Positions 6,521 through 13,486 of a stretch of 35,556 bases of DNA are shown here, in pieces. This DNA is from a virus. The notes beneath the pieces are model-generated. The model saw nothing but the letters and a program-made list of their open reading frames with translations, was not told the origin of the DNA and did not search any database. How positions within the stretch are numbered: position 1 is the first letter of the stretch; each line of letters begins with the position of its first letter. The position numbers and the translations under genes were made by a program. The stretch lies in the IMG/VR virus record IMGVR_UViG_3300047546_001061, positions 1 through 35,556 of that record; one strand, given 5' to 3'.

Positions 6521-7067
6521 TCTCTACGGCCTTAGCTCTCAGGTAGTTTATAATTGTTTCTGGTGATGATGCACCGTAAGGATCAGTCTCACAGTTGTCT
6601 TCGAAGCCAGGCTCTTCGAACCATTTAGTGATTATACCGTCGTCGACGATGGCTGCATAACGCCACGAACGAGAACCAAAACCGAGGTTCTGTTTCCATA
6701 CGAGCATGTTCAGACCCTGAGTAAACTCTGCGTTACCATCAGGAATGACTTTTACTTTATTGATGCCCTGGCTCTTTGCCCATGCGTTCATGACAAATGC
6801 ATCGTTGACGGACAGACAATAGATGTCGTCGATACCATGTTCTTGTACGAACTCATCGTATAGGTTCTCAAAACCAGGAAGTTGATACGTCGAACAAGTA
6901 GGTGTGAAAGCGCCGGGAAGCGAGAACAGAATCACGCGTTTCCCGGCGAAGTAGTCAGCAGTAGTCTTCTTTTCCCATCTAAAGGGATTAGGACCATCAA
7001 TAGTCTCATCTCTTACACGAGTACGAAAGGTAACTTCGGGAACTCTTGTACCAACATGATCTACCAT
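6510..7067 (-). CDS. Peroxiredoxin, Prx5 type
   Basis: 185 residues. The peroxidatic cysteine is C58 in PGAFTPTCSTYQLPGF, the Prx5/AhpE-like signature; a second cysteine in EDNCETDP (about 164) fits the resolving Cys of two-Cys Prx5 enzymes. The family reduces hydrogen and alkyl peroxides using thiol donors. A glutaredoxin gene lies 1 kb downstream in the direction from which transcription comes, and the pair could work together. A phage might use it to protect the infected cell from oxidative stress; this is inference. It overlaps the nucleotidyltransferase start by 11 bases. Confidence 0.92.
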   Translation of the reverse strand: MVDHVGTRVPEVTFRTRVRDETIDGPNPFRWEKKTTADYFAGKRVILFSLPGAFTPTCSTYQLPGFENLYDEFVQEHGIDDIYCLSVNDAFVMNAWAKSQGINKVKVIPDGNAEFTQGLNMLVWKQNLGFGSRSWRYAAIVDDGIITKWFEEPGFEDNCETDPYGASSPETIINYLRAKAVENER

Positions 7068-7080
7068 AACAAAACTCCTG

Positions 7081-7446
7081 TTAGGCTTGACGAGTCAGAT
7101 AGTTAGGGCGCACGTATTTAGCGCCAAAGTACTTCTTAACAAGATCGATGACGACCTGATCGTCGTACTCTTTACAGGAGAAGACGTCGAGGTACATAGC
7201 ATTGCCACCCATGCCGTCGTCAGGAACGAAGTGAGCGCAGATGTTCGAAGTCTCGATCAACTGGACGAGAGTGTATCCAGCTTTGTTACCAGAACCGAAG
7301 TTCACGATCTGAGGCTCACCGTATGCGACCATGTCGATGTCCTTGACCAGCTGCTTAGCGAAGTTATAGATGTTAACGCCGTCATTGATAGCATTGCCGT
7401 CAAGTTCTGCGCAATCGAGCATAAGATGAAATCCCCAGTAGCTCAT
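7081..7446 (-). CDS. speD: S-adenosylmethionine decarboxylase proenzyme
   Basis: 121 residues, size of the short bacterial SpeD/SpeH class that self-cleaves to a pyruvoyl enzyme and makes decarboxylated AdoMet for spermidine synthesis. Seen: LIETSNICAHFVPD (63-76), aligning with the LSESHxxIHTWPE cleavage region with Ser67 as the pyruvoyl precursor and His72, and LDVFSCK (86-92) with the conserved Cys91. The residue before the Ser is Thr, not the usual Glu, so cleavage kinetics may differ. SpeD is a known auxiliary gene in marine T4-like phages. It lies 13 bases upstream of the peroxiredoxin gene. Confidence 0.9.
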   Translation of the reverse strand: MSYWGFHLMLDCAELDGNAINDGVNIYNFAKQLVKDIDMVAYGEPQIVNFGSGNKAGYTLVQLIETSNICAHFVPDDGMGGNAMYLDVFSCKEYDDQVVIDLVKKYFGAKYVRPNYLTRQA

Positions 7447-7447
7447 G

Positions 7448-7741
7448 TCATTCGTTCTCCTTGTAATCTATCTTGTTGACTAAATTAAGTTTTTGTTCTT
7501 TAGTCCAACTCTGCAAATAGTCGTTGTCCTTGTCGAACATCGCGAGATACTCTTCTTCGGTAATCTCGTAATGATCGATAAGGACCGATGGTTCTAGATG
7601 TTGTTGGCTAAACTCTTTGAAGCTAATATCGTTCTCACGACATATATATTCATCCACGGCATGATCGATGTCATCTTTTACTTCGACAGCATATCGAATA
7701 CGGTGCTGACTCAGCACTTCTACCATGACCAACTTCTTCAT
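7448..7741 (-). CDS. Conserved hypothetical phage protein
   Basis: 97 residues starting MKKLVMVEVLSQHRIRYAVEV, then an acidic helical body (EYICRENDISFKEF; YEITEEEYLAMFDKDNDYLQSW). It resembles small single-domain proteins of T4-like marine phages but I cannot name a function. One base separates it from speD and one from the SH3-like gene, so it is part of the same operon. Confidence 0.78.
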   Translation of the reverse strand: MKKLVMVEVLSQHRIRYAVEVKDDIDHAVDEYICRENDISFKEFSQQHLEPSVLIDHYEITEEEYLAMFDKDNDYLQSWTKEQKLNLVNKIDYKENE

Positions 7742-7742
7742 C

Positions 7743-8021
7743 TCAGTATCCGTCTACTTCCTGAACGTAGTCTACAGAGTCGACACGGAACGAACGCCAA
7801 CCATTGTTCTGAACGTCCCAGCAAGCGATGACTTCTTGATTCTCGGTCTTAGCATGTTGCTCGTCTAGATGATTGATCTGTTCTTTTGTGATCGGTGGCA
7901 TGTATCGAGGATCAAGAGTGCAACGCATGACACGACGCTCTCCGTTGACCTTCGTAAAAGTGACCTCGCAGACTGCCTGCTTTAAGTCGTTTATGATAGC
8001 TTGTCTTTGATAGTTGCCCAT
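7743..8021 (-). CDS. SH3-like small protein (DUF2693-like)
   Basis: 92 residues. CEVTFTKVNGERRVMRCTLDPRY at 18-40 and VIACWDVQNNGWRSFRVDSV at about 64-83 match a small beta-barrel family common in T4-like phages (DUF2693, from memory), which is a probable nucleic-acid or protein-binding module. No catalytic residues are apparent. It lies between the glutaredoxin and a hypothetical gene in a continuous operon. Confidence 0.8.
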   Translation of the reverse strand: MGNYQRQAIINDLKQAVCEVTFTKVNGERRVMRCTLDPRYMPPITKEQINHLDEQHAKTENQEVIACWDVQNNGWRSFRVDSVDYVQEVDGY

Positions 8022-8036
8022 GATATAAACTCCATT

Positions 8037-8315
8037 TTATAGCGTGATCTGCTCATTCAATAGTTTGCGTTGATCTTTGAACTCTTCGTTTAGCTTCTGT
8101 TCCAGCTGTGTATATCCGCCGATGTAGAAACCGTCGACCACTACGACTGGAAATGACCTAGCTGTAGGATACATCTCTAACAGCTGTTCTCTCGTGAAGT
8201 CTTTATCTAGCATCATCTCTTCAAACTGAATGTTAAAGTTACGAAGGATGCTCTTGGATCTAAGACAGAATGGACAGTCGGGCTTGGACCAAACTACTAC
8301 GTGCTTAAAGTTCAT
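8037..8315 (-). CDS. grx: Glutaredoxin
   Basis: 92 residues with the thioredoxin-fold active site CPFC in WSKPDCPFCLRSKSIL (9-24), the cis-Pro segment ARSFPVVVVDG (52-62) and the GGY motif IGGYTQLEQ (65-73). It can serve as electron donor for ribonucleotide reductase (nrdA/nrdB are in this window) or for the peroxiredoxin. Its ATG overlaps the stop of the 49-residue gene upstream (ATGA). Confidence 0.93.
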   Translation of the reverse strand: MNFKHVVVWSKPDCPFCLRSKSILRNFNIQFEEMMLDKDFTREQLLEMYPTARSFPVVVVDGFYIGGYTQLEQKLNEEFKDQRKLLNEQITL

Positions 8316-8461
8316 TTAAGTTTCTCGCTCCAGTACTCTTCTACGTCTGCTTTATCCATGTAATCATAACCAGCATAAAGCATTTCAATCGCTACCATCT
8401 TCTCCAAGTCGCTCATCTTCATGTCGTTCAAGATGTCGATCTCTACTTCCCACTTTGCCAT
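8312..8461 (-). CDS. Small helical acidic protein, 49 residues
   Basis: Begins MAKWEVEIDILNDMKM and ends WSEKLK. The start has an ideal binding site (AGGAG, six bases from ATG), the stop overlaps the glutaredoxin start as ATGA, and a perfect sigma70 promoter lies about 80 bases upstream (8547-8575). These make it a real gene although it overlaps the neighbouring 64-residue frame by 77 bases. No family recognised. Confidence 0.75.
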   Translation of the reverse strand: MAKWEVEIDILNDMKMSDLEKMVAIEMLYAGYDYMDKADVEEYWSEKLK

Positions 8462-8579
8462 CTTCTACTCCTATGTATACGAGCTCACCACAGCGGTAGA
8501 GCCTGTAGATAGTCTTTCCATTTTCATACGTTACTTTTACTTCTTCATTATACTCGTCTTCGTGACTTTTGTCAATCAT
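8385..8579 (-). CDS. Small hypothetical protein overlapping a promoter and the next gene
   Basis: 64 residues (MIDKSHEDEYNEEVKVTYENGK...). The first 42 residues look protein-like (KTIYRLYRCGELVYIG), while the last 25 are read in another frame of the 8312-8461 gene and look low-complexity. Its ATG overlaps the stop of the nucleotidyltransferase gene (ATGA), which supports coupling. Its codons 2-11 coincide with the consensus promoter at 8547-8575, so transcripts from that promoter cannot express it; it would depend on upstream transcription. Confidence 0.55.
   Translation of the reverse strand: MIDKSHEDEYNEEVKVTYENGKTIYRLYRCGELVYIGVEDGKVGSRDRHLERHEDERLGEDGSD
8547..8575 (-). promoter_or_regulatory. 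Perfect sigma70 promoter, TTGACA-N17-TATAAT
   Basis: Minus-strand TTGACA (8570-8575) and TATAAT (8547-8552) match consensus 12 of 12 with the ideal 17-base spacer. The predicted start near 8540 gives an 80-nt leader to the 49-residue gene and then glutaredoxin, speD, peroxiredoxin and the sugar cassette. It lies inside the first codons of the 64-residue gene. Confidence 0.88.
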
Positions 8580-9784
8580 AGACTTAGAGCTTTATCCTTG
8601 AGAGACTGCTCATATCTGTTCATCTTGTCTAAGTAACCACGATTACGAAGTTCTTTGAATACCAAGTTCTCGAAGGAAAACTCACCGCCCTTAGCTATTG
8701 CAGCTCCTCGCATGTTCCTGATCTTGGCTTTGATGTCTCTAATTGAATCGATGTCCATCTTATCTCTGATCGCTTGATCTATTAGTCTCTTGTAGAAGAG
8801 GACTTTTCTTTTGAGACCTGGATCGTCTTTGAAGTTATAGCTTCCCTTATTCGGGAATTGTATCCATCTATCACGGACGAGGGAATACACTCCCTGGTTA
8901 GCTGGGTACCTGTCCACGTTGTCTTGAGTGTAGGGTTCAAGGGAGTAGCCGAGTATGCTGATGTCGTGCGTAAGGGTCCATAGAACCTTCTTATCCTGGA
9001 AATACTCATCGATCAGATCCTTAGGAGTACCGGGAGCAAACGCGTAACGATCCATAACCAGATGGACGTCGATGTCTGACTTGACCGTGTAGTTGTAGTT
9101 CGCATTGCCACCAGTCATGATTACATCTAAGATAGAACTGCGTTGAATCTTAGCAAAGTCTGCCCATGCATATCCAAACTCAAGAAGCTTTTGTTTGACT
9201 TCGGGCTTCAAGCGACCGCCATCCCACAGCTTTGGATTCAACTCACTATGATATTCTAAACTGATCTTCGTCTCTTGTAAACTGTTATCTTCTTTGATTA
9301 TGCTGCGAAGAGAACTAAGTAACTTCTTGTCCTTCTCGTCTCGATAAGGAGTCAGATCCAGATCATGTGGTACGAGCTGTATGTGTTCTTTAGATACTTG
9401 CTTGATGAAAGGATCCAAGTGATCGCAGTACTTTATCCAGTTTAAACCGGCTTTCTCTACTGCCTGTCTCTCTACGTGGTTTGCCACCTTATGCGCGTGC
9501 TGATAGTCTAAGTCGAACAGATCAATTGCAGCTTTCTCGGCCACTTCATGAATACGAATGAACTTTGATATGTCCTTACCGTTGTATCTGCAATTGAGAT
9601 GGCGATCTATGTAGACTCTCTTACCGTCCTGCGAGTAACCGCCGAGATACGGGACGTCGTACTTCTTATCGATAGGAATGGACGGTGCTTTAGCTAGTCG
9701 AGCTATGAACTGCGAGCTCGAGATGATCTTTCTGATCTCTGCGCTGGGTGTAGCTGAAGTCTTTCTATGAGTAATGTGAGGCAT
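8576..9784 (-). CDS. Two-domain protein: HEVAE-containing N-domain and nucleotidyltransferase-fold domain
   Basis: 402 residues. The C-terminal part has the DNA-polymerase-beta-like nucleotidyltransferase signature: GGNANYNYTVKSDIDVHLV (225-243), a GG motif followed by DxD, with a further acidic strand expected near 270. The N-terminal part holds IHEVAEKAAI (78-87) and YQHAHKVANHVE (94-105), an arrangement of His and Glu that could bind a metal but is not enough to call a protease. The substrate is unknown; related folds add nucleotides to RNA, proteins or small molecules. Preceded by a late-type box at 9812-9819. It overlaps the GNAT gene by 20 bases. Confidence 0.72.
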   Translation of the reverse strand: MPHITHRKTSATPSAEIRKIISSSQFIARLAKAPSIPIDKKYDVPYLGGYSQDGKRVYIDRHLNCRYNGKDISKFIRIHEVAEKAAIDLFDLDYQHAHKVANHVERQAVEKAGLNWIKYCDHLDPFIKQVSKEHIQLVPHDLDLTPYRDEKDKKLLSSLRSIIKEDNSLQETKISLEYHSELNPKLWDGGRLKPEVKQKLLEFGYAWADFAKIQRSSILDVIMTGGNANYNYTVKSDIDVHLVMDRYAFAPGTPKDLIDEYFQDKKVLWTLTHDISILGYSLEPYTQDNVDRYPANQGVYSLVRDRWIQFPNKGSYNFKDDPGLKRKVLFYKRLIDQAIRDKMDIDSIRDIKAKIRNMRGAAIAKGGEFSFENLVFKELRNRGYLDKMNRYEQSLKDKALSL

Positions 9785-10448
9785 TGTAAACTCTGGCTAT
9801 ATCTTCTATCGTATTTATGCTAGAGTCGCGCGCACATATCTCTCTGTATTTTTGTAAGTCGGTCGACCATTCTTTACCAGTCCACCATTCAAAACCAGGA
9901 TAGTCTGCTTTGTATGCGCTACCCTTCTCGTATCCTTGACCTATGTAAAGATAGTTCAATCCTATAGATCTAGCGTACTCTACTTCTTGATCTACTATCT
10001 TTTTTCCAAGCGACATCTTTGGCTTATGATAGTTCCAGCAAGTAAACTGACTTTCTAGTCCACCGTCATACTTTATGAACTTAGTAAAAGCTACTGGCAC
10101 ACCTTCGTCGTAAGCTATTAACCAAATGGAACGATCCGGATCCGTGTGTATATTAAAGTCTTCTTCAAACTTCTTATAAGTCTTGTATTCTTTGTATATC
10201 TTATCTATCGGATCCGGATCGTAGCTGGTAAAGTTATATGATATACCAGATAAAACACCCTTTGATCTATACTTATTCAAGTCGATTCTTGTACTACGAG
10301 ATGCATACCACTTTTTGTTATAGATCAACCAACCGTTCTCTAAAGCTTCAGCTTCATTCAGATCAGTAGTATCCAACTCTAGTCTAATTAGTTGGAGATC
10401 GTGCTTTTCTTGAGAACCATAAAAGTGATCGTGCTTTATGTTTAACAT
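9765..10448 (-). CDS. GNAT-like acyltransferase
   Basis: 227 residues. The C-terminal half has the shape of a GNAT fold: SIWLIAYDEGVPVAFTKFIKYDGG (strands 4-5), a helix KIVDQEVEYARSIGLNYLYIG, and a conserved YKADYPGFEWWTGKEW segment seen in phage GNAT relatives. No clear Q/RxxGxG/A acetyl-CoA loop is visible, so the donor could be acyl-CoA or an aminoacyl-tRNA. Acceptor unknown. Located between small membrane proteins and the nucleotidyltransferase gene. Confidence 0.65.
   Translation of the reverse strand: MLNIKHDHFYGSQEKHDLQLIRLELDTTDLNEAEALENGWLIYNKKWYASRSTRIDLNKYRSKGVLSGISYNFTSYDPDPIDKIYKEYKTYKKFEEDFNIHTDPDRSIWLIAYDEGVPVAFTKFIKYDGGLESQFTCWNYHKPKMSLGKKIVDQEVEYARSIGLNYLYIGQGYEKGSAYKADYPGFEWWTGKEWSTDLQKYREICARDSSINTIEDIARVYNASHYS
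9812..9819 (-). promoter_or_regulatory. Candidate late promoter box CATAAATA
   Basis: One mismatch to the T4 late consensus TATAAATA, on the minus strand, ending 28 bases before the start at 9784. It is inside the 3' end of the GNAT gene. Position relative to the downstream start resembles other boxes in this window. Confidence 0.4.
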
Positions 10449-10685
10449 TTACTGCAATGAGCCTATGATACCCATAACATATATGATAGACACAGTCATC
10501 TGAATGACTATCAACGACCACTTTTTCCAAGCTATTGCGACGACTGCCCAACCAAAGTTGCCTGCCAGACACCAGTAGATGTTTGCAGGATACACGTTCA
10601 TCGCGTTTAATGCACACCCGATTAGAAGAACGGTCGTGGAGATCCACTCCAACCACCACACCCAATCTTTAGGAAGGTTCATCAT
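10449..10685 (-). CDS. Small three-helix membrane protein
   Basis: 78 residues with three likely transmembrane segments (about 13-30, 36-53 and 58-76). The pattern NVYPANIYWCLAGNFGWAVVAIAW is seen in small phage and marine bacterial membrane proteins (DUF6552-like, from memory). Function unknown. I chose the ATG at 10685 because it overlaps the upstream stop as TGATG and has AAGG eight bases before it; a GTG at 10688 is also possible. Confidence 0.75.
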   Translation of the reverse strand: MMNLPKDWVWWLEWISTTVLLIGCALNAMNVYPANIYWCLAGNFGWAVVAIAWKKWSLIVIQMTVSIIYVMGIIGSLQ

Positions 10686-10834
10686 CACCAGTGCCTTATG
10701 ACGCCGGCGACGATGAACAAATTCGTAATGATGTAGCAGAGGACGATAGCTGTCCTGATGAAAGCAATACGATCAGCTTCTTTGTCGTCTTTTCCATGCT
10801 TTTCACCAAGAGCTTTAGCCCAAAGTCTCCACAT
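10685..10834 (-). CDS. 49-residue phage protein with one membrane segment
   Basis: Starts MWRLWAKALGEKHGKDDKEA and has a hydrophobic stretch IRTAIVLCYIITNLFIVAGV before a final RHW. The layout (MW.LWAKALG, basic segment, one membrane helix, HW end) is one I recognise from small proteins of T4-like cyanophages. It overlaps the methyltransferase stop and the next start by a few bases. An in-frame ATG at 10837 would add one Met. Function unknown. Confidence 0.8.
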   Translation of the reverse strand: MWRLWAKALGEKHGKDDKEADRIAFIRTAIVLCYIITNLFIVAGVIRHW

Positions 10835-11529
10835 CATTCACCCTTTTTATAACTCGCTTTGATCTTACCCTTCTCGAGTAATTCAAATCCGCGTTCGAAC
10901 AGCTGCTTCTCGAACTTATCGTGATCGTACATCCAGATGTCATCGAATACATAAACACAACCCTTAGGAGCTCTGCTCAGGAAGAACGCAAGCTCAGTAT
11001 TTACTGCATCGTTAGTATGAGGACCATCGAAGAATACGAAAGCGTAGTCGTTGACCAGTGATTTAACTTCTTCGTAGACTGGAACGCCGTTGTAGTAGCG
11101 ACTAAAGAACTCAGTGTCTTCGAGACAGAAGAAGGTAAAATTCAATCCGCGGCTGTATGCATAATAGTACAGAGACGGGATGACTCTGTTGCGCATGACG
11201 TTGTCGTAGTCGTGCTTGATGTTGTTGACTATCTCAGTCGAGTCCGGATCACCCTCTTTTTCGATGTGAGGGCTAAAGACTGTCAGAGCTTTATTAGTCT
11301 CTGGATAGTCGATGTTTCCGTACGGATCGATGCAGAACATTGGACGATCGGTGTCTTTGTTCTCTTCCAATGCATCAATGATAAGCTTGGCAGATCCACC
11401 CATGCGGGTACCGATCTCTACTACTGCACCTTTAACACCCTTGATCTGGCGTGCTGCATTGTACAGGATCTGATATTCCTGAGAGTCTGTATTGAAGACG
11501 TCTCCATCACTAAACCTAATAACACCCAT
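10834..11529 (-). CDS. Class I SAM-dependent methyltransferase (Methyltransf_24/TylF-like)
   Basis: 231 residues. Motif I is GAVVEIGTRMGGSAKLI (34-50), followed by FCIDPYGN (65-72) for SAM binding and YAFVFFDGPHTNDAVNTEL (about 162-180) as the post-motif metal-binding region typical of TylF/macrocin-like O-methyltransferases. Likely acts on a small molecule or sugar; the target is unknown. It starts 12 bases after clpP and overlaps the following 49-residue gene. Confidence 0.82.
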   Translation of the reverse strand: MGVIRFSDGDVFNTDSQEYQILYNAARQIKGVKGAVVEIGTRMGGSAKLIIDALEENKDTDRPMFCIDPYGNIDYPETNKALTVFSPHIEKEGDPDSTEIVNNIKHDYDNVMRNRVIPSLYYYAYSRGLNFTFFCLEDTEFFSRYYNGVPVYEEVKSLVNDYAFVFFDGPHTNDAVNTELAFFLSRAPKGCVYVFDDIWMYDHDKFEKQLFERGFELLEKGKIKASYKKGE

Positions 11530-11541
11530 TTTATATTCTCC

Positions 11542-12114
11542 TCAATAGAACTCTACGATTTCGTCTGCTATGCCAAACTTAACAGCTTCTTGTGCAGTCA
11601 ACCACACGTCTTCAGCTGGAAGTAAGTATCTCTTGATTTGTCTTTCATCTAGACCAGTACAACGCTTGTAGTGATCGACGATACGCTGATGCGTGTTCTT
11701 GAACTCTTTCACCTGCGCCATGAGTTCGTGATCTTTACCAGAAGAACTCCAGCTGTACTGATGAGAGAGAATAGCAGTATTGCGGGTGATAAATCTCTTA
11801 CCCTTGACTCCGGCAATAAACGTCATCAAGCCGCAACTCGATATCTCGCCTAGTCCGTAAGTGTATACTGGAACGTGTGATCCCCTGATAGTATCTATCA
11901 AAGCGAACGCAGAGGGAATATCACCGCCTGGTGAGTTGATGATCATCTTAATGTGCTTCGGGCGATCTTTACCCTCCATCAAGTTGCGAGCTATGATGAA
12001 TTCGATAGCTTCGCCCGAAGACTCTAAATCAAACTCTTTATTAAACAGCAAATAGTGATGTTCTGCGATATCTGGAATTATACTCGATCTATCATAATAA
12101 TCTCTATATCTCAT
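11542..12114 (-). CDS. clpP: ClpP-like serine protease
   Basis: 190 residues, the normal length of ClpP. Catalytic residues are in place: Ser93 in GEISSCGLMTFIAG (89-102), His118 in AILSHQYSW (114-122), Asp169 in AEDVWLTAQEAV (167-178). The NSPGGDIPSAFALIDTI segment (60-76) forms the oxyanion region. There is no Clp ATPase in the window, so it either joins the host ClpX/A or acts alone, for example in prohead maturation or turnover of host proteins. The family call is firm, the target is inference. Confidence 0.92.
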   Translation of the reverse strand: MRYRDYYDRSSIIPDIAEHHYLLFNKEFDLESSGEAIEFIIARNLMEGKDRPKHIKMIINSPGGDIPSAFALIDTIRGSHVPVYTYGLGEISSCGLMTFIAGVKGKRFITRNTAILSHQYSWSSSGKDHELMAQVKEFKNTHQRIVDHYKRCTGLDERQIKRYLLPAEDVWLTAQEAVKFGIADEIVEFY

Positions 12115-12129
12115 AATGTCTCCAGTATA

Positions 12130-12909
12130 TCAAGCTACCGATGCTGTTCTATATCCTATAACCTGCGAAGCAGGGAAATAAGCTACGCTGACTTCTTTGT
12201 TTTGATTACCGCCAAGAACTTTTACGTACTTGACTCCGTCATACCACTCGTAGCCTACAAAGAATCCTACGTGACCAGCCCACTGACTGCGTCCACGCTT
12301 AAGAACGACTACGTCACCCTCTTTTGGATCAGCAGTTCTCATTCCCCAAGACAAGAACGAACGAGCCATTAGACTGTCTGTTCCGTCATATCCCTCTCTA
12401 CGGAGTATTGCGTTAGCGAACGCTGCACACCAAGGAGTGTGAACTGGATCTACTGGACCTTGACCAGTCGAAGCAAACAGAGATTTAAGTTCTTGCTTGT
12501 TCTTCTTCGCGTGCTTGCCTTCCCACTTCTTTGCTTCTGCTACGACTGTAGCAGCAGCTTCAGTGCAATAGAACCAGTTACAAGTCTTTACGACTTGCTG
12601 ACGCTTATCTTCGCGAGTGGGTTTGCGTTGCTGTGTGGAAGCTACGACTTGTGGATGCTGTTTAGCGTACTCTTGACGCCAAAAGTCTCCAGCAGATTCT
12701 TCTCCAGAAGAAGTATACGTTACAGGAGCATCTTCTCTCAAGAAAGCGTTGTTTTCTTTCTTTACTCTAACGTGTTTGACTTTCTTCTTGACTTTCTTTT
12801 TCTTCTTTACTGTGTGTGTTTGCTCTGTAGAAGTTGGTTTTGCTGTCGCTGTAGCAGGAATGCTAAGCATTCCCAGAGCCACCACAGCAGCTAAAATTGC
12901 CTTATACAT
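12130..12909 (-). CDS. Secreted NlpC/P60-CHAP-like peptidoglycan hydrolase (TIGR02594-like)
   Basis: 259 residues from MYKAILAAVVALGMLSIPATATAKP, a classical signal peptide. A Lys-rich stretch follows (about 35-52, KKKKKVKKKVKHVRVKK), then a linker and a C-terminal domain with PWCAAFANAILRREG (Cys nucleophile, about 159-173), GDVVVLKRG and GHVGFFVGYEW (His, about 213-223), and KVLGGNQNKEVSVAYFP (about 229-245). This matches the TIGR02594 amidase/peptidase family. The start at 12909 shares its A with the RlpA stop (TAATG). An exported lysin is a likely lysis function, alone or with RlpA. Confidence 0.86.
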   Translation of the reverse strand: MYKAILAAVVALGMLSIPATATAKPTSTEQTHTVKKKKKVKKKVKHVRVKKENNAFLREDAPVTYTSSGEESAGDFWRQEYAKQHPQVVASTQQRKPTREDKRQQVVKTCNWFYCTEAAATVVAEAKKWEGKHAKKNKQELKSLFASTGQGPVDPVHTPWCAAFANAILRREGYDGTDSLMARSFLSWGMRTADPKEGDVVVLKRGRSQWAGHVGFFVGYEWYDGVKYVKVLGGNQNKEVSVAYFPASQVIGYRTASVA

Positions 12910-13292
12910 TATTCTCTTCTCCAAGGAAGAACTTCGATAAGCAACTTGGCTGTCCCGAGGTTCATGAACCCTAGCGCCTGTGCTCCGCCCCGTGAGACGT
13001 CGAGTTCTTTTGTTCTGACGAACGGACCCCTATCATTGACTACAGCAACGATGCTGCTGCCATTGGTCTCATTCGTCAATCTTAGCATCGTACCAAACGG
13101 GAAGGTTCGATGCGCTACTGAGTATTTATTAGGATCGAACTTACTACCGTCAGCAGTTCTCTTACCCTTAGCGTACCATGTGGCGGTACCGTGGTATTTC
13201 TTTGACGGAGTCATGTCAAAGTTATTAGCCTCGCCAGTCGTAACGCAACCGGCGAGGACTAAACACAGACATATGACTGCGACGCGAGACAT
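12909..13292 (-). CDS. rlpA: RlpA-like double-psi beta-barrel lipoprotein
   Basis: 127 residues. A lipobox LVLAGC places Cys at residue 16, so the protein should be an outer- or inner-membrane lipoprotein. The mature part is a lone RlpA domain: GTATWYAKGKRTADG (35-49), YSVAHRTFPFGT (57-68) and VVNDRGPFVRTKELDVS (84-100), carrying the conserved His and Asp pair expected for lytic transglycosylase activity on peptidoglycan. There is no SPOR domain. It forms a two-gene unit with the secreted hydrolase; together they look like a wall-degrading lysis module. Confidence 0.88.
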   Translation of the reverse strand: MSRVAVICLCLVLAGCVTTGEANNFDMTPSKKYHGTATWYAKGKRTADGSKFDPNKYSVAHRTFPFGTMLRLTNETNGSSIVAVVNDRGPFVRTKELDVSRGGAQALGFMNLGTAKLLIEVLPWRRE

Positions 13293-13381
13293 TACTTCTT
13301 ACGGTTGTTTCTTGCTTTACGCTTCTTAGATCCGATCTTACGACGACCCTTACGAGGACGATTCTTATGCGGATGTGCCAT
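13292..13381 (-). CDS. 29-residue highly basic peptide
   Basis: Reads MAHPHKNRPRKGRRKI then SKKRKARNNRKK-like Lys/Arg repeats; more than half of residues are basic. AGGAG lies six to seven bases before the ATG, and the stop overlaps the rlpA start (TAATG), so this is a genuine short gene. The tRNA-Met gene is just upstream. A nucleic-acid or ribosome-binding role is plausible from composition only. Confidence 0.75.
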   Translation of the reverse strand: MAHPHKNRPRKGRRKIGSKKRKARNNRKK

Positions 13382-13404
13382 GATATACTCCTGCGTTGTG
13401 AAGA

Positions 13405-13479
13405 TGGTGGGCGCGGTAGGACTCGAACCTACACTCAGACCGTTATGAGCGGCCGGCTTCACCTTTAAGCTACACGCCC
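13405..13479 (-). tRNA. tRNA-Met (anticodon CAT), CCA encoded
   Basis: Acceptor stem GGGCGTG/CGCGCCC with one G-T pair, D-arm GCTT...AAGC, anticodon stem GGCCG/CGGTC with loop CTCATAA, T-arm GTAGG TTCGAGT CCTAC, and discriminator A followed by encoded CCA. The G1-C72 pair argues for an elongator rather than a bacterial initiator; a CAT anticodon could also be a lysidine-modified Ile tRNA. Confidence 0.95.
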
Positions 13480-13486
13480 TTATTAC

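Noticed and set aside
13121-13135. TATTTATT motif resembling a late box
   Set aside because: It lies in the middle of the rlpA coding sequence with no gene start behind it at the usual distance.
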